Below are positions 33,785 through 42,903 of a stretch of 64,000 nucleotides of DNA, one piece after another. Every line of letters starts with the position of its first letter. Positions within the stretch are counted from its first letter, which is position 1. The position numbers and the translations under genes are program-made. Below the pieces are notes generated by a model that was given only the letters and a program-made list of their open reading frames with translations, had not been told where the DNA came from and did not search any database. Origin of the DNA: Polaribacter vadi (lineage in GTDB: Bacteria > Bacteroidota > Bacteroidia > Flavobacteriales > Flavobacteriaceae); the NCBI RefSeq assembly GCF_001761365.1, contig NZ_CP017477.1, positions 3,338,001 through 3,402,000 on the forward strand. The letters are read 5' to 3'.

Positions 33785-34327
33785 ATGAAAAAATCTATAT
33801 TCATGATTGCAATATTTGCAATTACAATGTTTTCATCCACAGAAATGTTGGCTCAAAACTTTCCAAAAATTGATGTAAGTCCTATGGATGCTGCATCTTT
33901 TCCTGAAAATTGGAGAGACTCTAATAAACTTGTAAAAGTTATATATAGCAGACCTCAATTAAAAGGAAGAACATTAGATAAATTAGCGCCAAAAGATAAA
34001 GTTTGGAGAACTGGAGCAAATGAAGCTGCTGAAATTACATTTTATAAAGATGTAACTTTTGGTGACAAAGCTGTAAAAGCAGGAACGTACACCTTATTTA
34101 CAATTCCTACAGATTCAGATTGGACGTTTATTCTGAGCAATCAAAAAAATGTCTGGGGTTCTTATTTTTATGATAAAGCAGAAGATGTTGTAAGAGTTAC
34201 TGGAAAAGTTACAAAATCTAAAGATTCAATTGAAGCATTTTCTATTGTTTTTGAAGGTGAAGAAGAAAGTGCAACTATGCATTTAGGTTGGGGAAGCACA
34301 ATAGTTTCAGTACCTGTAAAAGGGTAA
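33785..34327 (+). CDS. Exported DUF2911 protein
   Basis: The Sec signal peptide is cut after about M-L-A. The mature protein has the DUF2911 signature (V-I-Y-S-R-P-Q-L-K-G-R, W-R-T-G-A-N-E-A, A-G-T-Y-T-L-F-T-I-P, and later H-L-G-W-G). A beta-rich periplasmic protein of unknown function, common in Bacteroidota. Single gene with its own promoter and terminator. Confidence 0.9.
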   Translation: MKKSIFMIAIFAITMFSSTEMLAQNFPKIDVSPMDAASFPENWRDSNKLVKVIYSRPQLKGRTLDKLAPKDKVWRTGANEAAEITFYKDVTFGDKAVKAGTYTLFTIPTDSDWTFILSNQKNVWGSYFYDKAEDVVRVTGKVTKSKDSIEAFSIVFEGEEESATMHLGWGSTIVSVPVKG

Positions 34328-34348
34328 TAAAGCATACTTTACAAAACT

Positions 34349-34388
34349 AAAAAAGCTTCATAAATTTTTATTTATGAAGCTTTTTTTT
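34349..34388. terminator. Bidirectional terminator
   Basis: AAAAAAGCTTCATAAAT pairs with ATTTATGAAGCTTTTTT across TTTT. It lies between the DUF2911 gene and galE, which converge. Confidence 0.9.
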
Positions 34389-34412
34389 ATGAATATTATT
34401 TATAATCTAAAC

Positions 34413-35420
34413 CTATTGTTTTTGTTGCCATTTCCAAGCAGAACGTAAGGCTTCTTCTAAGCTAATTTCTGTTTTCCAGTTTAGTTCTTTATTTGCGTGT
34501 GTTGTATCTGCATAGCAAGTCATCACATCACCTTGTCTTCTGTCAACAATTTTATAATTTAGTTTTAAATTATTTACTTTTTCAAACGCTTTTATTACTT
34601 CTAGAACAGACGTTCCTTTTCCTGTTCCAATATTAAAGAACTCAAAAGCATTTTTATTATTCTTGTTGATAAGCCTTTTTAAAGCTGCAATATGAGCTTT
34701 TGCTAAATCTACAACATGAATATAATCACGAATTGCAGTTCCATCTTCTGTTGGGTAATCATCTCCAAAAACAGATAGTTCTTTTCTAATTCCTGCAGCA
34801 GTTTGTGTAACAAAAGGAATTAAGTTAGCGGGAACGCCTAAAGGTAATTCTCCAATTTTTGCAGTTGGATGAGCACCAATTGGATTAAAATAACGCAAAG
34901 CTATTGCATTAATTCCATAAGCATTACTAGAATCTTTAATGATTTCTTCGCCAATTTTTTTAGTATTTCCATACACAGATTCTGCCTTTTTTACAGGAGC
35001 ATTTTCTGTAATTGGTGATGAATCTGGTTCTCCATAAACAGTTGCAGAAGAAGAAAATATAAAATTATCTAATTTACGATCTCTAACTTCTTGTAAAATA
35101 TAAATTAGTGAACTCAAATTATTTTCGTAATAATCTAAAGGTTTTGCAATACTTTCTCCAACTGCTTTAAACGCAGCAAAATGAATGATTCCATCAATTT
35201 TATGAGCATCAAAAACGGCTTTTATTTCGCTTTTTACACGAACATCAGCTTTATGAAAAATTGGTTTTATACCTGTAATTTCTGTAATGCTGTCTAAAAC
35301 AGAGATTGTTGTGTTTGATAAGTCATCAATAATTACGACTTCAAAACCTTCGTTTTGTAATTCAACTACTGTGTGAGAACCTATAAAACCAAGGCCTCCT
35401 GTTACTAAAATTTTTTTCAT
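34413..35420 (-). CDS. galE: UDP-glucose 4-epimerase
   Basis: A short-chain dehydrogenase fold with G-G-L-G-F-I-G-S-H at residues 8-16, S-S-S-A-T-V-Y-G with catalytic Ser/Thr, and Y-G-N-T-K with the catalytic Tyr and Lys. 335 residues and N-P-I-G-A-H are as in true GalE. It supplies UDP-galactose for surface sugars and sits 19 bases after a sugar aminotransferase, suggesting a polysaccharide role. Confidence 0.94.
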   Translation of the reverse strand: MKKILVTGGLGFIGSHTVVELQNEGFEVVIIDDLSNTTISVLDSITEITGIKPIFHKADVRVKSEIKAVFDAHKIDGIIHFAAFKAVGESIAKPLDYYENNLSSLIYILQEVRDRKLDNFIFSSSATVYGEPDSSPITENAPVKKAESVYGNTKKIGEEIIKDSSNAYGINAIALRYFNPIGAHPTAKIGELPLGVPANLIPFVTQTAAGIRKELSVFGDDYPTEDGTAIRDYIHVVDLAKAHIAALKRLINKNNKNAFEFFNIGTGKGTSVLEVIKAFEKVNNLKLNYKIVDRRQGDVMTCYADTTHANKELNWKTEISLEEALRSAWKWQQKQ

Positions 35421-35439
35421 TATTGGTTGATTTCTGGTG

Positions 35440-36606
35440 TTATTTATTAAAAAAATCGATGATTGTTTTTGTGATAAATTGTAATTGATCTTCCTCTAGT
35501 TCTGTGTGCATAGGTAAAGAAATTACTGTTTTTATCAACTCATTGGTCACTGGGAAATCGCTTTCATTGTATCTTTCATCTTTGTAAGCTTTTTGTGAAT
35601 GCAAAGCTACAGGATAATAAATAGCATTTGGTATTTCTTTCGTTAACAAATGTTTATGCAATTCATCTCTTTGACCATTGGTAATTTGCAATGTATATTG
35701 ATGAAAAACGTGGCAATCACAAACATCACAAATTTGATTGCAATTAGCTGTTTTGTTCGATTTTGTTGTTGGAGTAATTATATTCGGGTTGTTTGCAAAC
35801 GCATTGTTGTAAAAACGAGCTGCATTTCTTCTTGAATTACAATATGCATCTAAATTGGGTAATTTAGCTTTTAAAACTCCAGCTTGTATAGCATCTAATC
35901 TAGAATTTACACCCACAACATCATGATAATAACGTTCGTACATTCCATGATTTACAATACCTCTTAAAGTATGTGCAAGTGTATCATCATTGGTAAAAAT
36001 AGCTCCTCCATCTCCATAGCAACCTAAGTTTTTAGAAGGGAAAAAAGAAGTTGTTCCTACATTTCCAATAGTTCCAGCTTTTTTTTGTGTACCATCTTTA
36101 AAAGTATAATTAGCACCAATTGCTTGTGCATTATCTTCAATTACAAACAAATTGTGTTGTTTTGCAATTTCCATTACAGCATCCATATTGGCAACTTGTC
36201 CAAATAAATGAACGGGTACAATTGCTTTCGTTTTTGGAGTTATTGCTTTTTTAAGCGCTTCAATATCGATGTTAAAAGTATCAGCTTCAACATCAACCAA
36301 AACAGGTGTTAATTTTAACAATGCTATAACTTCTACAGTTGCTGCAAATGTAAAATCGGCGGTAATTACTTCATCTCCTTGTTCTAAGCCTAAACCCATC
36401 ATTGCAATTTGCAAAGCATCAGTTCCATTTGCACAAGGAATTACGTGTTTTACTCCTAAATAATCTTCTAAATCTTTTTGAAATTCATGCACCAAAGGTC
36501 CATTTATATAAGAGGAGGTATTTAATACTTCTTGAATTGAAGCATCTACTGTTTCTTTTATTTGTTGATATTGACTTTGTAAGTCAACCATTTGTATTTT
36601 TTTCAT
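35440..36606 (-). CDS. DegT/DnrJ/EryC1/StrS-type sugar aminotransferase
   Basis: A PLP enzyme that aminates keto-sugar nucleotides for surface glycans. Lys192 (F-F-P-S-K-N-L-G) is the PLP lysine. H-L-F-G-Q and D-N-A-Q-A-I-G are typical (quinovosamine/viosamine-type enzymes). A short Cys-rich insert at residues 289-298 (Cys289, 293, 296, 298) is unusual and could bind metal. It is the first gene of a two-gene operon with galE. Confidence 0.9.
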   Translation of the reverse strand: MKKIQMVDLQSQYQQIKETVDASIQEVLNTSSYINGPLVHEFQKDLEDYLGVKHVIPCANGTDALQIAMMGLGLEQGDEVITADFTFAATVEVIALLKLTPVLVDVEADTFNIDIEALKKAITPKTKAIVPVHLFGQVANMDAVMEIAKQHNLFVIEDNAQAIGANYTFKDGTQKKAGTIGNVGTTSFFPSKNLGCYGDGGAIFTNDDTLAHTLRGIVNHGMYERYYHDVVGVNSRLDAIQAGVLKAKLPNLDAYCNSRRNAARFYNNAFANNPNIITPTTKSNKTANCNQICDVCDCHVFHQYTLQITNGQRDELHKHLLTKEIPNAIYYPVALHSQKAYKDERYNESDFPVTNELIKTVISLPMHTELEEDQLQFITKTIIDFFNK

Positions 36607-36628
36607 AAATGATGAAATTGTTAAACAT

Positions 36629-36658
36629 CAAAAATACAACATAAATATTTTATCTTTG
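36629..36658. promoter_or_regulatory. Divergent -10 boxes for the aminotransferase and acylase genes
   Basis: CAAAAATA at 36629-36636 reads TATTTTTG on the minus strand (23 bases before the aminotransferase ATG). TATCTTTG at 36651-36658 serves the plus-strand gene at 36679. The two promoters are close enough to interfere. Confidence 0.5.
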
Positions 36659-36678
36659 GGCTCATCAAAAATTTTCAA

Positions 36679-39060
36679 ATGAAATTTATCAAAAAAACTT
36701 TAAAAATTTTAGTTTTAATAATTGTTCTTGTAGTTGTTGGAGTTTGGTTGTATTCCTTGACATATCATCCTAAATATGATGGAGAATTAGAAATCAAAAA
36801 TTTATCTGAAGAGGTAACTGTTTATTTTGATGAAATTGGGGTTCCTCACATCAATGCACAAAACCAAAAAGACGCTTATGTAGCTTTGGGATATGTGCAT
36901 GCACAAGACAGGTTATGGCAAATGGAATTGATTAGAAGAATTGCTTCTGGAAGATTGTCTGAAATGTTTGGAAAAGATTTGTTGAAAACCGATGTGTTTT
37001 TTGCGGGTTTAGGGATTGAAGAAGCTGCTGAAAAAACCATTGCAAATTTGGATACAAATTCTGAAGCTTATCTATTAACGCAATCTTATTTAGATGGAAT
37101 TAATCAATATATAAATGATGGAAAAACGCCTTTAGAATTTACACTTTTAGGGTTAGAAAAAGAAAATTATACCATAAAAGATGTCTATAATGTGTTTGGT
37201 TATATGGCTTTTAGCTTTGCTGTTGCTCATAAAACAGATCCTTTATTAACTGAAATTAAAGAAAAATTAGGTGATGCTTATTTTAATGAGTTAATGACTA
37301 CAGATTTAGGGGATTTAACAATCAACAAATACGAAACTAAAGAGATTAAAGGACAAATGTCTGCTGCTGTTAGTAAGTTGATGGATAAATTACCAGTTTC
37401 TACATTTATAGGAAGTAACTCTTGGGTATTAGCGCCTGAAAAAACAAAAAAGGGAAAAGTAATTTTTGCAAACGATCCTCATATTGGTTTTTCGCAACCT
37501 TCTGTTTGGTATCAAAATCATATAAAAACACCCGATTTTGAAATTTATGGATTCAATATTGCTTTGATGCCTTTTCCGTTATTAGGGCATAATACTGAAT
37601 ATGCGTATGGTTTAACAATGTTAGCAAATGATGATTTAAATTTTTATATCGAAGAAAATAATCCTGAAAATTCCAATCAATATAAAACTGTAGAAGGTTT
37701 TAAAGATTATACATTTATTGATAAAACCATCAGCATAAAAGATGAAAAAGATACAACCTTCCAAGTAAAAGTTTCAAAACATGGACCTATTATGAATGGC
37801 ATTATTTCTCATTTAGAAGATGACAGACCAATTGCCATGAATTGGATGTATACACAACTTAAAAACGAGCAATTAGATGTTTCTTTTGAAATGTCTCACG
37901 CAAAATCTTTAACTAATTTTAAAAATGCTGTTGCTAAAATTCACGCTCCAGGTTTAAATGTAATGTATGGAGATGCAAAAGGGAATGTTGCTTGGTTTGC
38001 TTCTGCAAAATTGTATCAATTAAGAGATAGTCTGTCTTCTAAAATATATTTAGATGGAGCTTCTGGCGAAGATGAAATTACAGAATATGTACCTTTTGAT
38101 GAAAACCCACAAGCGATAAATCCTGCTTGGAATTATGTGTATTCTGCCAATAACCAACCAGATTCTGTGAGAGGAAAATTGTACCCTGGTTATTATCAGC
38201 CACAAGATAGAGCAAAAAGGATTACCCAATTATTAGATGCAAAAAACGATTTTACAAAAGAGGATGTAGCAAAAATGATGTTTGATGTAAAATCGTCTAC
38301 AGTTTCAGAAATTGCTGCTGATTTAATAAAAAATATCGATCAAACTAATTTGAGTGCCTCTGAGAAAAAAGCAATTTCTATTTTGGAAAGTTGGGATGGA
38401 AATTATTTAAAAACCTCTGTTGCTGCAACAATCTACAATCGTTTTTTATATGAAGTTTTAGCAAATACGTATAAGGATGAGTTAGGAGATAGTTTTGAGT
38501 TGTTCATCAATTCTCAATTGCAAGATCAAGCTTTGCCGATTCAAATTAATAGAGCAAATTCTATTTGGTGGGATGATATTAAAACACCAAATAAAACAGA
38601 AAACAGACAAGAAATTATAACAAATTCTTTTAAAAGCAGTTTTGAGTTTTTAGAAAATCAATTAGGTAAAAATGTGGATGATTGGTTCTGGAAAAGAGTA
38701 ATTTCTGTAGAGCATGAACATGCCATTGGAAAAGCTGGAGGCTTGTTAAGAACGTTTTTTAATGTAGGGCCTTTTGAAACTGTTGGTGGAAATGAAGTAA
38801 TTAACAATCAAATTTTTAAATTAGATAGTACAGGCATTTATAAGATAACAGCTGGGCCATCTACAAGAAGAGTCATTGATTTTTCTGATATAGAAAACAG
38901 TTTAGCAATTTTACCTACAGGACAATCAGGAAATGTTTTTAGTGATCATTATAAAGATCAAGCTCAAAAATTTGTGGATGGTGAATTTGTAGACATGAAA
39001 CTAAATGAAGTGCAAATAAAAAGAAGCGAGAATGTGTTGATTTTGAAGCCTAAGAAGTAA
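36679..39060 (+). CDS. Penicillin acylase family (Ntn) hydrolase
   Basis: One N-terminal membrane/signal segment (residues 8-27) suggests periplasmic placement. The acylase motif I-G-V-P-H-I-N-A and H-A-Q-D-R-L-W-Q-M-E are in the alpha chain. The autocatalytic cut site is Gly245-Ser246 (F-I-G-S-N-S-W), where Ser246 becomes the N-terminal nucleophile. N-D-P-H-I-G-F follows. 793 residues. Relatives cut penicillins, acyl-homoserine lactones or bile amides; the substrate cannot be assigned. Confidence 0.92.
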   Translation: MKFIKKTLKILVLIIVLVVVGVWLYSLTYHPKYDGELEIKNLSEEVTVYFDEIGVPHINAQNQKDAYVALGYVHAQDRLWQMELIRRIASGRLSEMFGKDLLKTDVFFAGLGIEEAAEKTIANLDTNSEAYLLTQSYLDGINQYINDGKTPLEFTLLGLEKENYTIKDVYNVFGYMAFSFAVAHKTDPLLTEIKEKLGDAYFNELMTTDLGDLTINKYETKEIKGQMSAAVSKLMDKLPVSTFIGSNSWVLAPEKTKKGKVIFANDPHIGFSQPSVWYQNHIKTPDFEIYGFNIALMPFPLLGHNTEYAYGLTMLANDDLNFYIEENNPENSNQYKTVEGFKDYTFIDKTISIKDEKDTTFQVKVSKHGPIMNGIISHLEDDRPIAMNWMYTQLKNEQLDVSFEMSHAKSLTNFKNAVAKIHAPGLNVMYGDAKGNVAWFASAKLYQLRDSLSSKIYLDGASGEDEITEYVPFDENPQAINPAWNYVYSANNQPDSVRGKLYPGYYQPQDRAKRITQLLDAKNDFTKEDVAKMMFDVKSSTVSEIAADLIKNIDQTNLSASEKKAISILESWDGNYLKTSVAATIYNRFLYEVLANTYKDELGDSFELFINSQLQDQALPIQINRANSIWWDDIKTPNKTENRQEIITNSFKSSFEFLENQLGKNVDDWFWKRVISVEHEHAIGKAGGLLRTFFNVGPFETVGGNEVINNQIFKLDSTGIYKITAGPSTRRVIDFSDIENSLAILPTGQSGNVFSDHYKDQAQKFVDGEFVDMKLNEVQIKRSENVLILKPKK

Positions 39061-39061
39061 T

Positions 39062-39691
39062 TTAATCTTTTGGCATTTTTATAACTGGCAAATCAGGTTT
39101 AACAAAAATACTATTATCTAATTTTTTTCTTTCCACAGAAATTAATTCAATTGAACTTTTAAAATCCTTAACATCAGAAATTTGAATAATTGAAAGAGCT
39201 CCACCAGTCTTTTCGTTAAAAAAATCCCATAATCCCATTTTATGATTTTCGTAAGCTGTTGGAGAGTTTTTTAAATCTTTATTAAAATAATATTGATGAA
39301 AACCTTTATTGGTTTTTACCTCAAGTAATTCACACTTATAGCCAAGTATAACTTTGTCAGTTTTTTTAAATTCGTAAGAGACTACCTTTTCTTCGCTTTC
39401 ATCAGTTAACGAATACATTAATGAATTTATACCGTTCATTTTGGTAAACAAAGTGTCTTTACCTTCGTGATAAGTAGCCATTTTTAATATACCATTCATT
39501 TCTGATTTATATTTTTTTCCTTTAAGATAATATGTTTGTAAATTACCTACATAGATGTCAGTTTCTTCATCAGTCATTTGTCCTGTTTTATCTTGTATTT
39601 TTATTTTAAATTTTAAAATACCTTCAAAGTTTTCTTGAGAATACGTTGATAATTGCAAACAAAAGATCAATAGAATTATAAATTTTTTCAT
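39062..39691 (-). CDS. Exported beta-rich protein (DUF4412/GLPGLI-like), function unknown
   Basis: A signal peptide (M-K-K-F-I-I-L-L-I-F-C) is followed by alternating beta strands, with Y-E-F-K-K-T-D-K-V-I-L-G-Y-K-C-E in the middle. This layout is common in small Bacteroidota exported proteins that measure or bind cell-envelope lipids. It ends 2 bases beyond the acylase stop (convergent), with no terminator visible. A nitroreductase remnant precedes it. Confidence 0.6.
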   Translation of the reverse strand: MKKFIILLIFCLQLSTYSQENFEGILKFKIKIQDKTGQMTDEETDIYVGNLQTYYLKGKKYKSEMNGILKMATYHEGKDTLFTKMNGINSLMYSLTDESEEKVVSYEFKKTDKVILGYKCELLEVKTNKGFHQYYFNKDLKNSPTAYENHKMGLWDFFNEKTGGALSIIQISDVKDFKSSIELISVERKKLDNSIFVKPDLPVIKMPKD

Positions 39692-39715
39692 GTTTTTTTT
39701 TGTAAATATATTAAA

Positions 39716-39825
39716 TTAAACCTCTTTATAAACTTCCTCAAAAGGAATTCTAAAACGTTCCCCATAAACACCTTCTGGTTTTCTGATTCCACAAGAAACA
39801 ATCATGTTTATTTCTGCACCAAAAG
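39716..39825 (-). pseudogene. Nitroreductase C-terminal remnant A
   Basis: Minus-strand reading gives residues such as M-I-V-S-C-G-I-R-K-P-E-G-V-Y-G-E-R, ending in E-V-Y-K-E-V and a TAA (39716-39718). This resembles the tail of flavobacterial nitroreductases (recollection of the family). No start or FMN domain is present. It directly abuts the stop of the DUF6624 gene. Confidence 0.6.
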
Positions 39826-40503
39826 CTAATCAAAATCAAGATTTTTAACTTGTTCAAGTGTATAAACCTTATAAACTATATCTAACCTAGCTGCATTTTC
39901 TTCAATAGTAGTTGAAAACCCAATAGATTTTCTTAATTGATTTATATTCTCAGGATTTTTGATTGGCCAAATAAACCATTTATATTCTTGTTTGCCAGTT
40001 ACTTTGTTTGTTATCATTCTAGTGGTACCCTGTGTTCCATAAATTTGTTCCTTATTATCAAACATTAGCTGCCTATCTTTCATCATTGCTACTAAAGTCA
40101 TAGGTAGCTCGTTTTCTTTTCCTGCCTTTTCTATTATAGGTAAGTATTTGTTTATTTTGTCTGAATGTTGAATAACATACCAAGCAGCTTTGTTTGTTGG
40201 TTCACCAACTAAACTTTTTCCTGGGTATCCATGTTTTTTTATTATCTCCTCAATGATAATTAAATTTAAACTATCGTGTTTGTTTATAATGGGCCAACTA
40301 TTTCTTTTAAACTCATCTAAAGTATATCCTTGTTTATTTAGAAAAGTTATATCATCTTCAGTTGATCTATCTAATAAACTTCTAAAAGTTTGATCTACCT
40401 TATAAATACTGTCTAATTCTGTTTTTAGAGCTTTTTTATCAACTTTAGTTTGGCAATAAGAGAAACTACTAACAACAAAAAATAGGAATAAAATTTTTTT
40501 CAA
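39826..40503 (-). CDS. Exported DUF6624-type protein
   Basis: 225 residues with an N-terminal signal segment (start TTG; M-K-K-I-L-F-L-F-F is a natural signal start). The G-Y-P-G-K-S-L-V-G and V-I-Q-H-S-D motifs are typical of DUF6624. Cys18 (S-Y-C-Q) is at the end of the signal but not a good lipobox. Function is unknown. It is bracketed by two remnants of a nitroreductase tail, which suggests insertion or duplication at that point. Confidence 0.75.
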   Translation of the reverse strand: MKKILFLFFVVSSFSYCQTKVDKKALKTELDSIYKVDQTFRSLLDRSTEDDITFLNKQGYTLDEFKRNSWPIINKHDSLNLIIIEEIIKKHGYPGKSLVGEPTNKAAWYVIQHSDKINKYLPIIEKAGKENELPMTLVAMMKDRQLMFDNKEQIYGTQGTTRMITNKVTGKQEYKWFIWPIKNPENINQLRKSIGFSTTIEENAARLDIVYKVYTLEQVKNLDFD

Positions 40504-40530
40504 AATGATTTTTTTTATAAAGATATTAAA

Positions 40531-40600
40531 TTAAATCTCTTTATAAACTTCCTAAAAAGGAATTTTAAAACGCTCTCTATAGCTATCTTCTGATTTTCTG
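40531..40600 (-). pseudogene. Nitroreductase C-terminal remnant B (decayed copy)
   Basis: Minus-strand reading gives R-E-R-F-K-I-P-F-stop-E-V-Y-K-E-I-stop, about 80% identical by eye to remnant A in DNA but broken by an in-frame TAG. Both copies are followed by the same AT-rich TTTAATTTAATAT before the next gene, so the similarity extends past the old stop codon. Confidence 0.6.
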
Positions 40601-40681
40601 AAATAACTTCATAAAGTTATAGTATGCTAGAGAACTATTTAAGCAATTTCAGACATGCAAATATTCCTCTAAAGATAGTAT

Positions 40682-41368
40682 TTAGTTACAAGCGTTCCAA
40701 ATTACATCATCTGGAGTTGGAGCAATTAGAGAAATATTTTCTTTGGATACAGGATGAATAAACTCAATTTTTCGAGCATGTAAACTGATGCTACCATCTT
40801 TGTTACTTCTGTCAAAACCATATTTTAAATCACCTTTTATAGGAGAACCAATATATGAAAGTTGCGTTCTTATTTGGTGGTGTCTACCCGTTTCTAGATC
40901 AATTTCTAGTAAAGAATAATTGTCTAGTTTTTTAATTATTTTGTAGTGTAAAGTCGCTTTTTTGCTGCCTTCAATTTCTTTTTTGTACACAAAAGATTTG
41001 TTCTTTTTAGTGTCTTTTTTTAAAAAATCAATTAAAGTATCACTTTCTTTTTTAGGTTTATTTTTTACAAGCGCCCAATATGTTTTGTTGATGGTTTTAT
41101 CACGCAACATTTTATTTAAACGCTCTAAAGCTTTGCTGGTTCTTGCAAAAATTACAATGCCAGATGTTGGTCTATCCAACCTATGTACTGTGCCAATAAA
41201 AACATTGCCAGGTTTGTTGTATTTGTCTTTTACGTATTCTTTTACAACATCACTTAAAGGTTTATCCCCAGTTTTATCGCCTTGTGTAATATCTCCAGCA
41301 CGTTTATTGATGATAATAATATGATTATCTTCATAAAGTACTTGTAAATTTTCTTTGGTAGAGTGCAT
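40682..41368 (-). CDS. RluA-family pseudouridine synthase
   Basis: Converts uridine to pseudouridine in rRNA or tRNA. The catalytic motif H-R-L-D-R-P-T-S-G (Asp in R-L-D-R) and R-H-H-Q-I-R are present. There is no S4 domain, at 228 residues. It is the last gene of the alpha/beta hydrolase-engB-rluA run, 6 bases after engB. Confidence 0.92.
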   Translation of the reverse strand: MHSTKENLQVLYEDNHIIIINKRAGDITQGDKTGDKPLSDVVKEYVKDKYNKPGNVFIGTVHRLDRPTSGIVIFARTSKALERLNKMLRDKTINKTYWALVKNKPKKESDTLIDFLKKDTKKNKSFVYKKEIEGSKKATLHYKIIKKLDNYSLLEIDLETGRHHQIRTQLSYIGSPIKGDLKYGFDRSNKDGSISLHARKIEFIHPVSKENISLIAPTPDDVIWNACN

Positions 41369-41374
41369 TTTCGA

Positions 41375-41986
41375 TTATTTAAAATCTTTGGCAACATCTG
41401 CGTTTACGCCATCAATAAAATCTAAAAATTCTTTTCTACCTAAACCTGTTTGAGAAGAAGTCAAAAAATTCATTGGTAGAGTTTCCCAATGTTGTAGTAA
41501 TTTCTTTTTGTAAGATGTTATTTGTTTGTTCAGTTTAGAACTTCCTAATTTATCTGCCTTTGTAAAAACAATGCAAAAAGGAATTTGATTTTCACCCAAA
41601 AACTGCATAAAATCTAAATCTATTTTTTGAGGATCGTGTCTAGAATCAATTAAAACAAACGTACAAACCAGTTGTTCTCTTTCTTTAAAATAATTTTCTA
41701 TAAAATACTGAAAAATTACACGTTTCTTTTTAGAAACTGATGCGTAACCATAACCAGGTAAATCAACCAAAAACCATTCATCATTTATTTTAAAATGATT
41801 TATTAATTGCGTTTTACCAGGTTTCCCAGAAATTTTAGCCAAATCTTTACGCTCCATTAACATGTTAATCAATGAAGATTTCCCAACATTAGATCGCCCA
41901 ATAAAAGCATATTCAGGAATTCTATCTTTGGGAGCATTTATAACATTGCTGTTACTCATTACAAATTCAGCAGACTTAATTTTCAC
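41375..41986 (-). CDS. engB: Ribosome assembly GTPase EngB (YsxC/YihA)
   Basis: A GTPase needed for late 50S assembly. G1 is G-R-S-N-V-G-K-S-S-L (31-40), G3 is D-L-P-G-Y-G-Y, G4 is T-K-A-D. 203 residues. The start codon is GTG (41984-41986). It is 12 bases after the alpha/beta hydrolase stop, so cotranscribed. Confidence 0.95.
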   Translation of the reverse strand: MKIKSAEFVMSNSNVINAPKDRIPEYAFIGRSNVGKSSLINMLMERKDLAKISGKPGKTQLINHFKINDEWFLVDLPGYGYASVSKKKRVIFQYFIENYFKEREQLVCTFVLIDSRHDPQKIDLDFMQFLGENQIPFCIVFTKADKLGSSKLNKQITSYKKKLLQHWETLPMNFLTSSQTGLGRKEFLDFIDGVNADVAKDFK

Positions 41987-41998
41987 AACAAAAAAGTT

Positions 41999-42763
41999 TT
42001 ATATATTTCTAGATTTTAACCAATCATGTAGAATTTGATTGAATTCTTCTGGTCTTTCCATCATTGCAGCATGTCCACATTTATCAATCCAAAATAAATC
42101 TGAATTTGGTAATAATTTATGGAAATCTATCGCTACTTCTGGAGGTGTAACTCCATCTTGTTTTCCCCAAATTAAACACGTTGGTTGTGTCATTTCAGGC
42201 AAATCATTTTTCATATTATGACGAATTGCACTTTTAGCAATAGATAAGGTTTTTAAAGCCTTCATTCTATCATTTACAGTAGCATACACATCATCTACTA
42301 ATTCTTTTGTAGCAATTTTTGGATCATAAAAAACTTCTTTAGTTTTGTTTTCTATGTATTCGTAATTTCCTCTTTTTGGAAAACTATCTCCCATTGCTTT
42401 TTCATACAAACCAGAACTTCCTGTAAGTACAATCGTATTTACTTTTTCAGGATAATGTTTGGTAAAATATAAAGCAATATGGCCACCTAACGAATTTCCT
42501 AAAAGAATAGCGCTATCAATTTTTTTAAACTCTAAAAAGTTTTTTAAATAGCTTGCTAAATTCTTAACATTTGTTTTTATAAGTGGCAGCGAATATAAAG
42601 GTAATTCAGGAATTAAAACCTTATAGCCATTGTTAGAAAAATGAGTAAAAGTTGCTCCAAAATTACTTAAAGCGCCCATTAATCCATGTAAAACAATGAT
42701 TGCAGGTCCTTCTCCAGCTTCTGCATAAGTAAAATCACCTTCGGTTTTTAATTGGTCAGTCAT
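41999..42763 (-). CDS. Alpha/beta hydrolase (cytoplasmic)
   Basis: H-G-L-M-G forms the oxyanion region, G-N-S-L-G-G-H carries the nucleophile Ser, W-G-K-Q-D-G the acid, and C-G-H-A-A the base. 254 residues, no signal. Substrate is unknown; esterases and C-C hydrolases share the plan. First gene of the hydrolase-engB-rluA operon. Confidence 0.88.
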   Translation of the reverse strand: MTDQLKTEGDFTYAEAGEGPAIIVLHGLMGALSNFGATFTHFSNNGYKVLIPELPLYSLPLIKTNVKNLASYLKNFLEFKKIDSAILLGNSLGGHIALYFTKHYPEKVNTIVLTGSSGLYEKAMGDSFPKRGNYEYIENKTKEVFYDPKIATKELVDDVYATVNDRMKALKTLSIAKSAIRHNMKNDLPEMTQPTCLIWGKQDGVTPPEVAIDFHKLLPNSDLFWIDKCGHAAMMERPEEFNQILHDWLKSRNI

Positions 42764-42789
42764 TGATTTTTTTTGATTGCTATCAATCG

Positions 42790-42797
42790 CAAATGTA
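42790..42797 (-). promoter_or_regulatory. -10 box TACATTTG of the hydrolase-engB-rluA operon
   Basis: An exact TAnnTTTG on the minus strand, 26 bases before the hydrolase ATG, divergent from mraZ. Confidence 0.5.
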
Positions 42798-42903
42798 ATT
42801 CTTTTTTATTAGATGGAAATCGATTTCAGCAATCCTTAAACACAGTTGTTAACAAGAAGTTTTCTCATATAGAGTAGGGTTATTGCGTGTTTTTATTAAC
42901 AAT

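Noticed and set aside
40604-40621. ATAACTT-CATA-AAGTTAT hairpin as terminator of the engB-rluA operon
   Set aside because: It is short and has no T run on the minus strand.
42816-42827. GAAATCGATTTC palindrome before the hydrolase promoter
   Set aside because: A 12-bp palindrome in AT-rich DNA is expected by chance; it has no clear position relative to the promoter.
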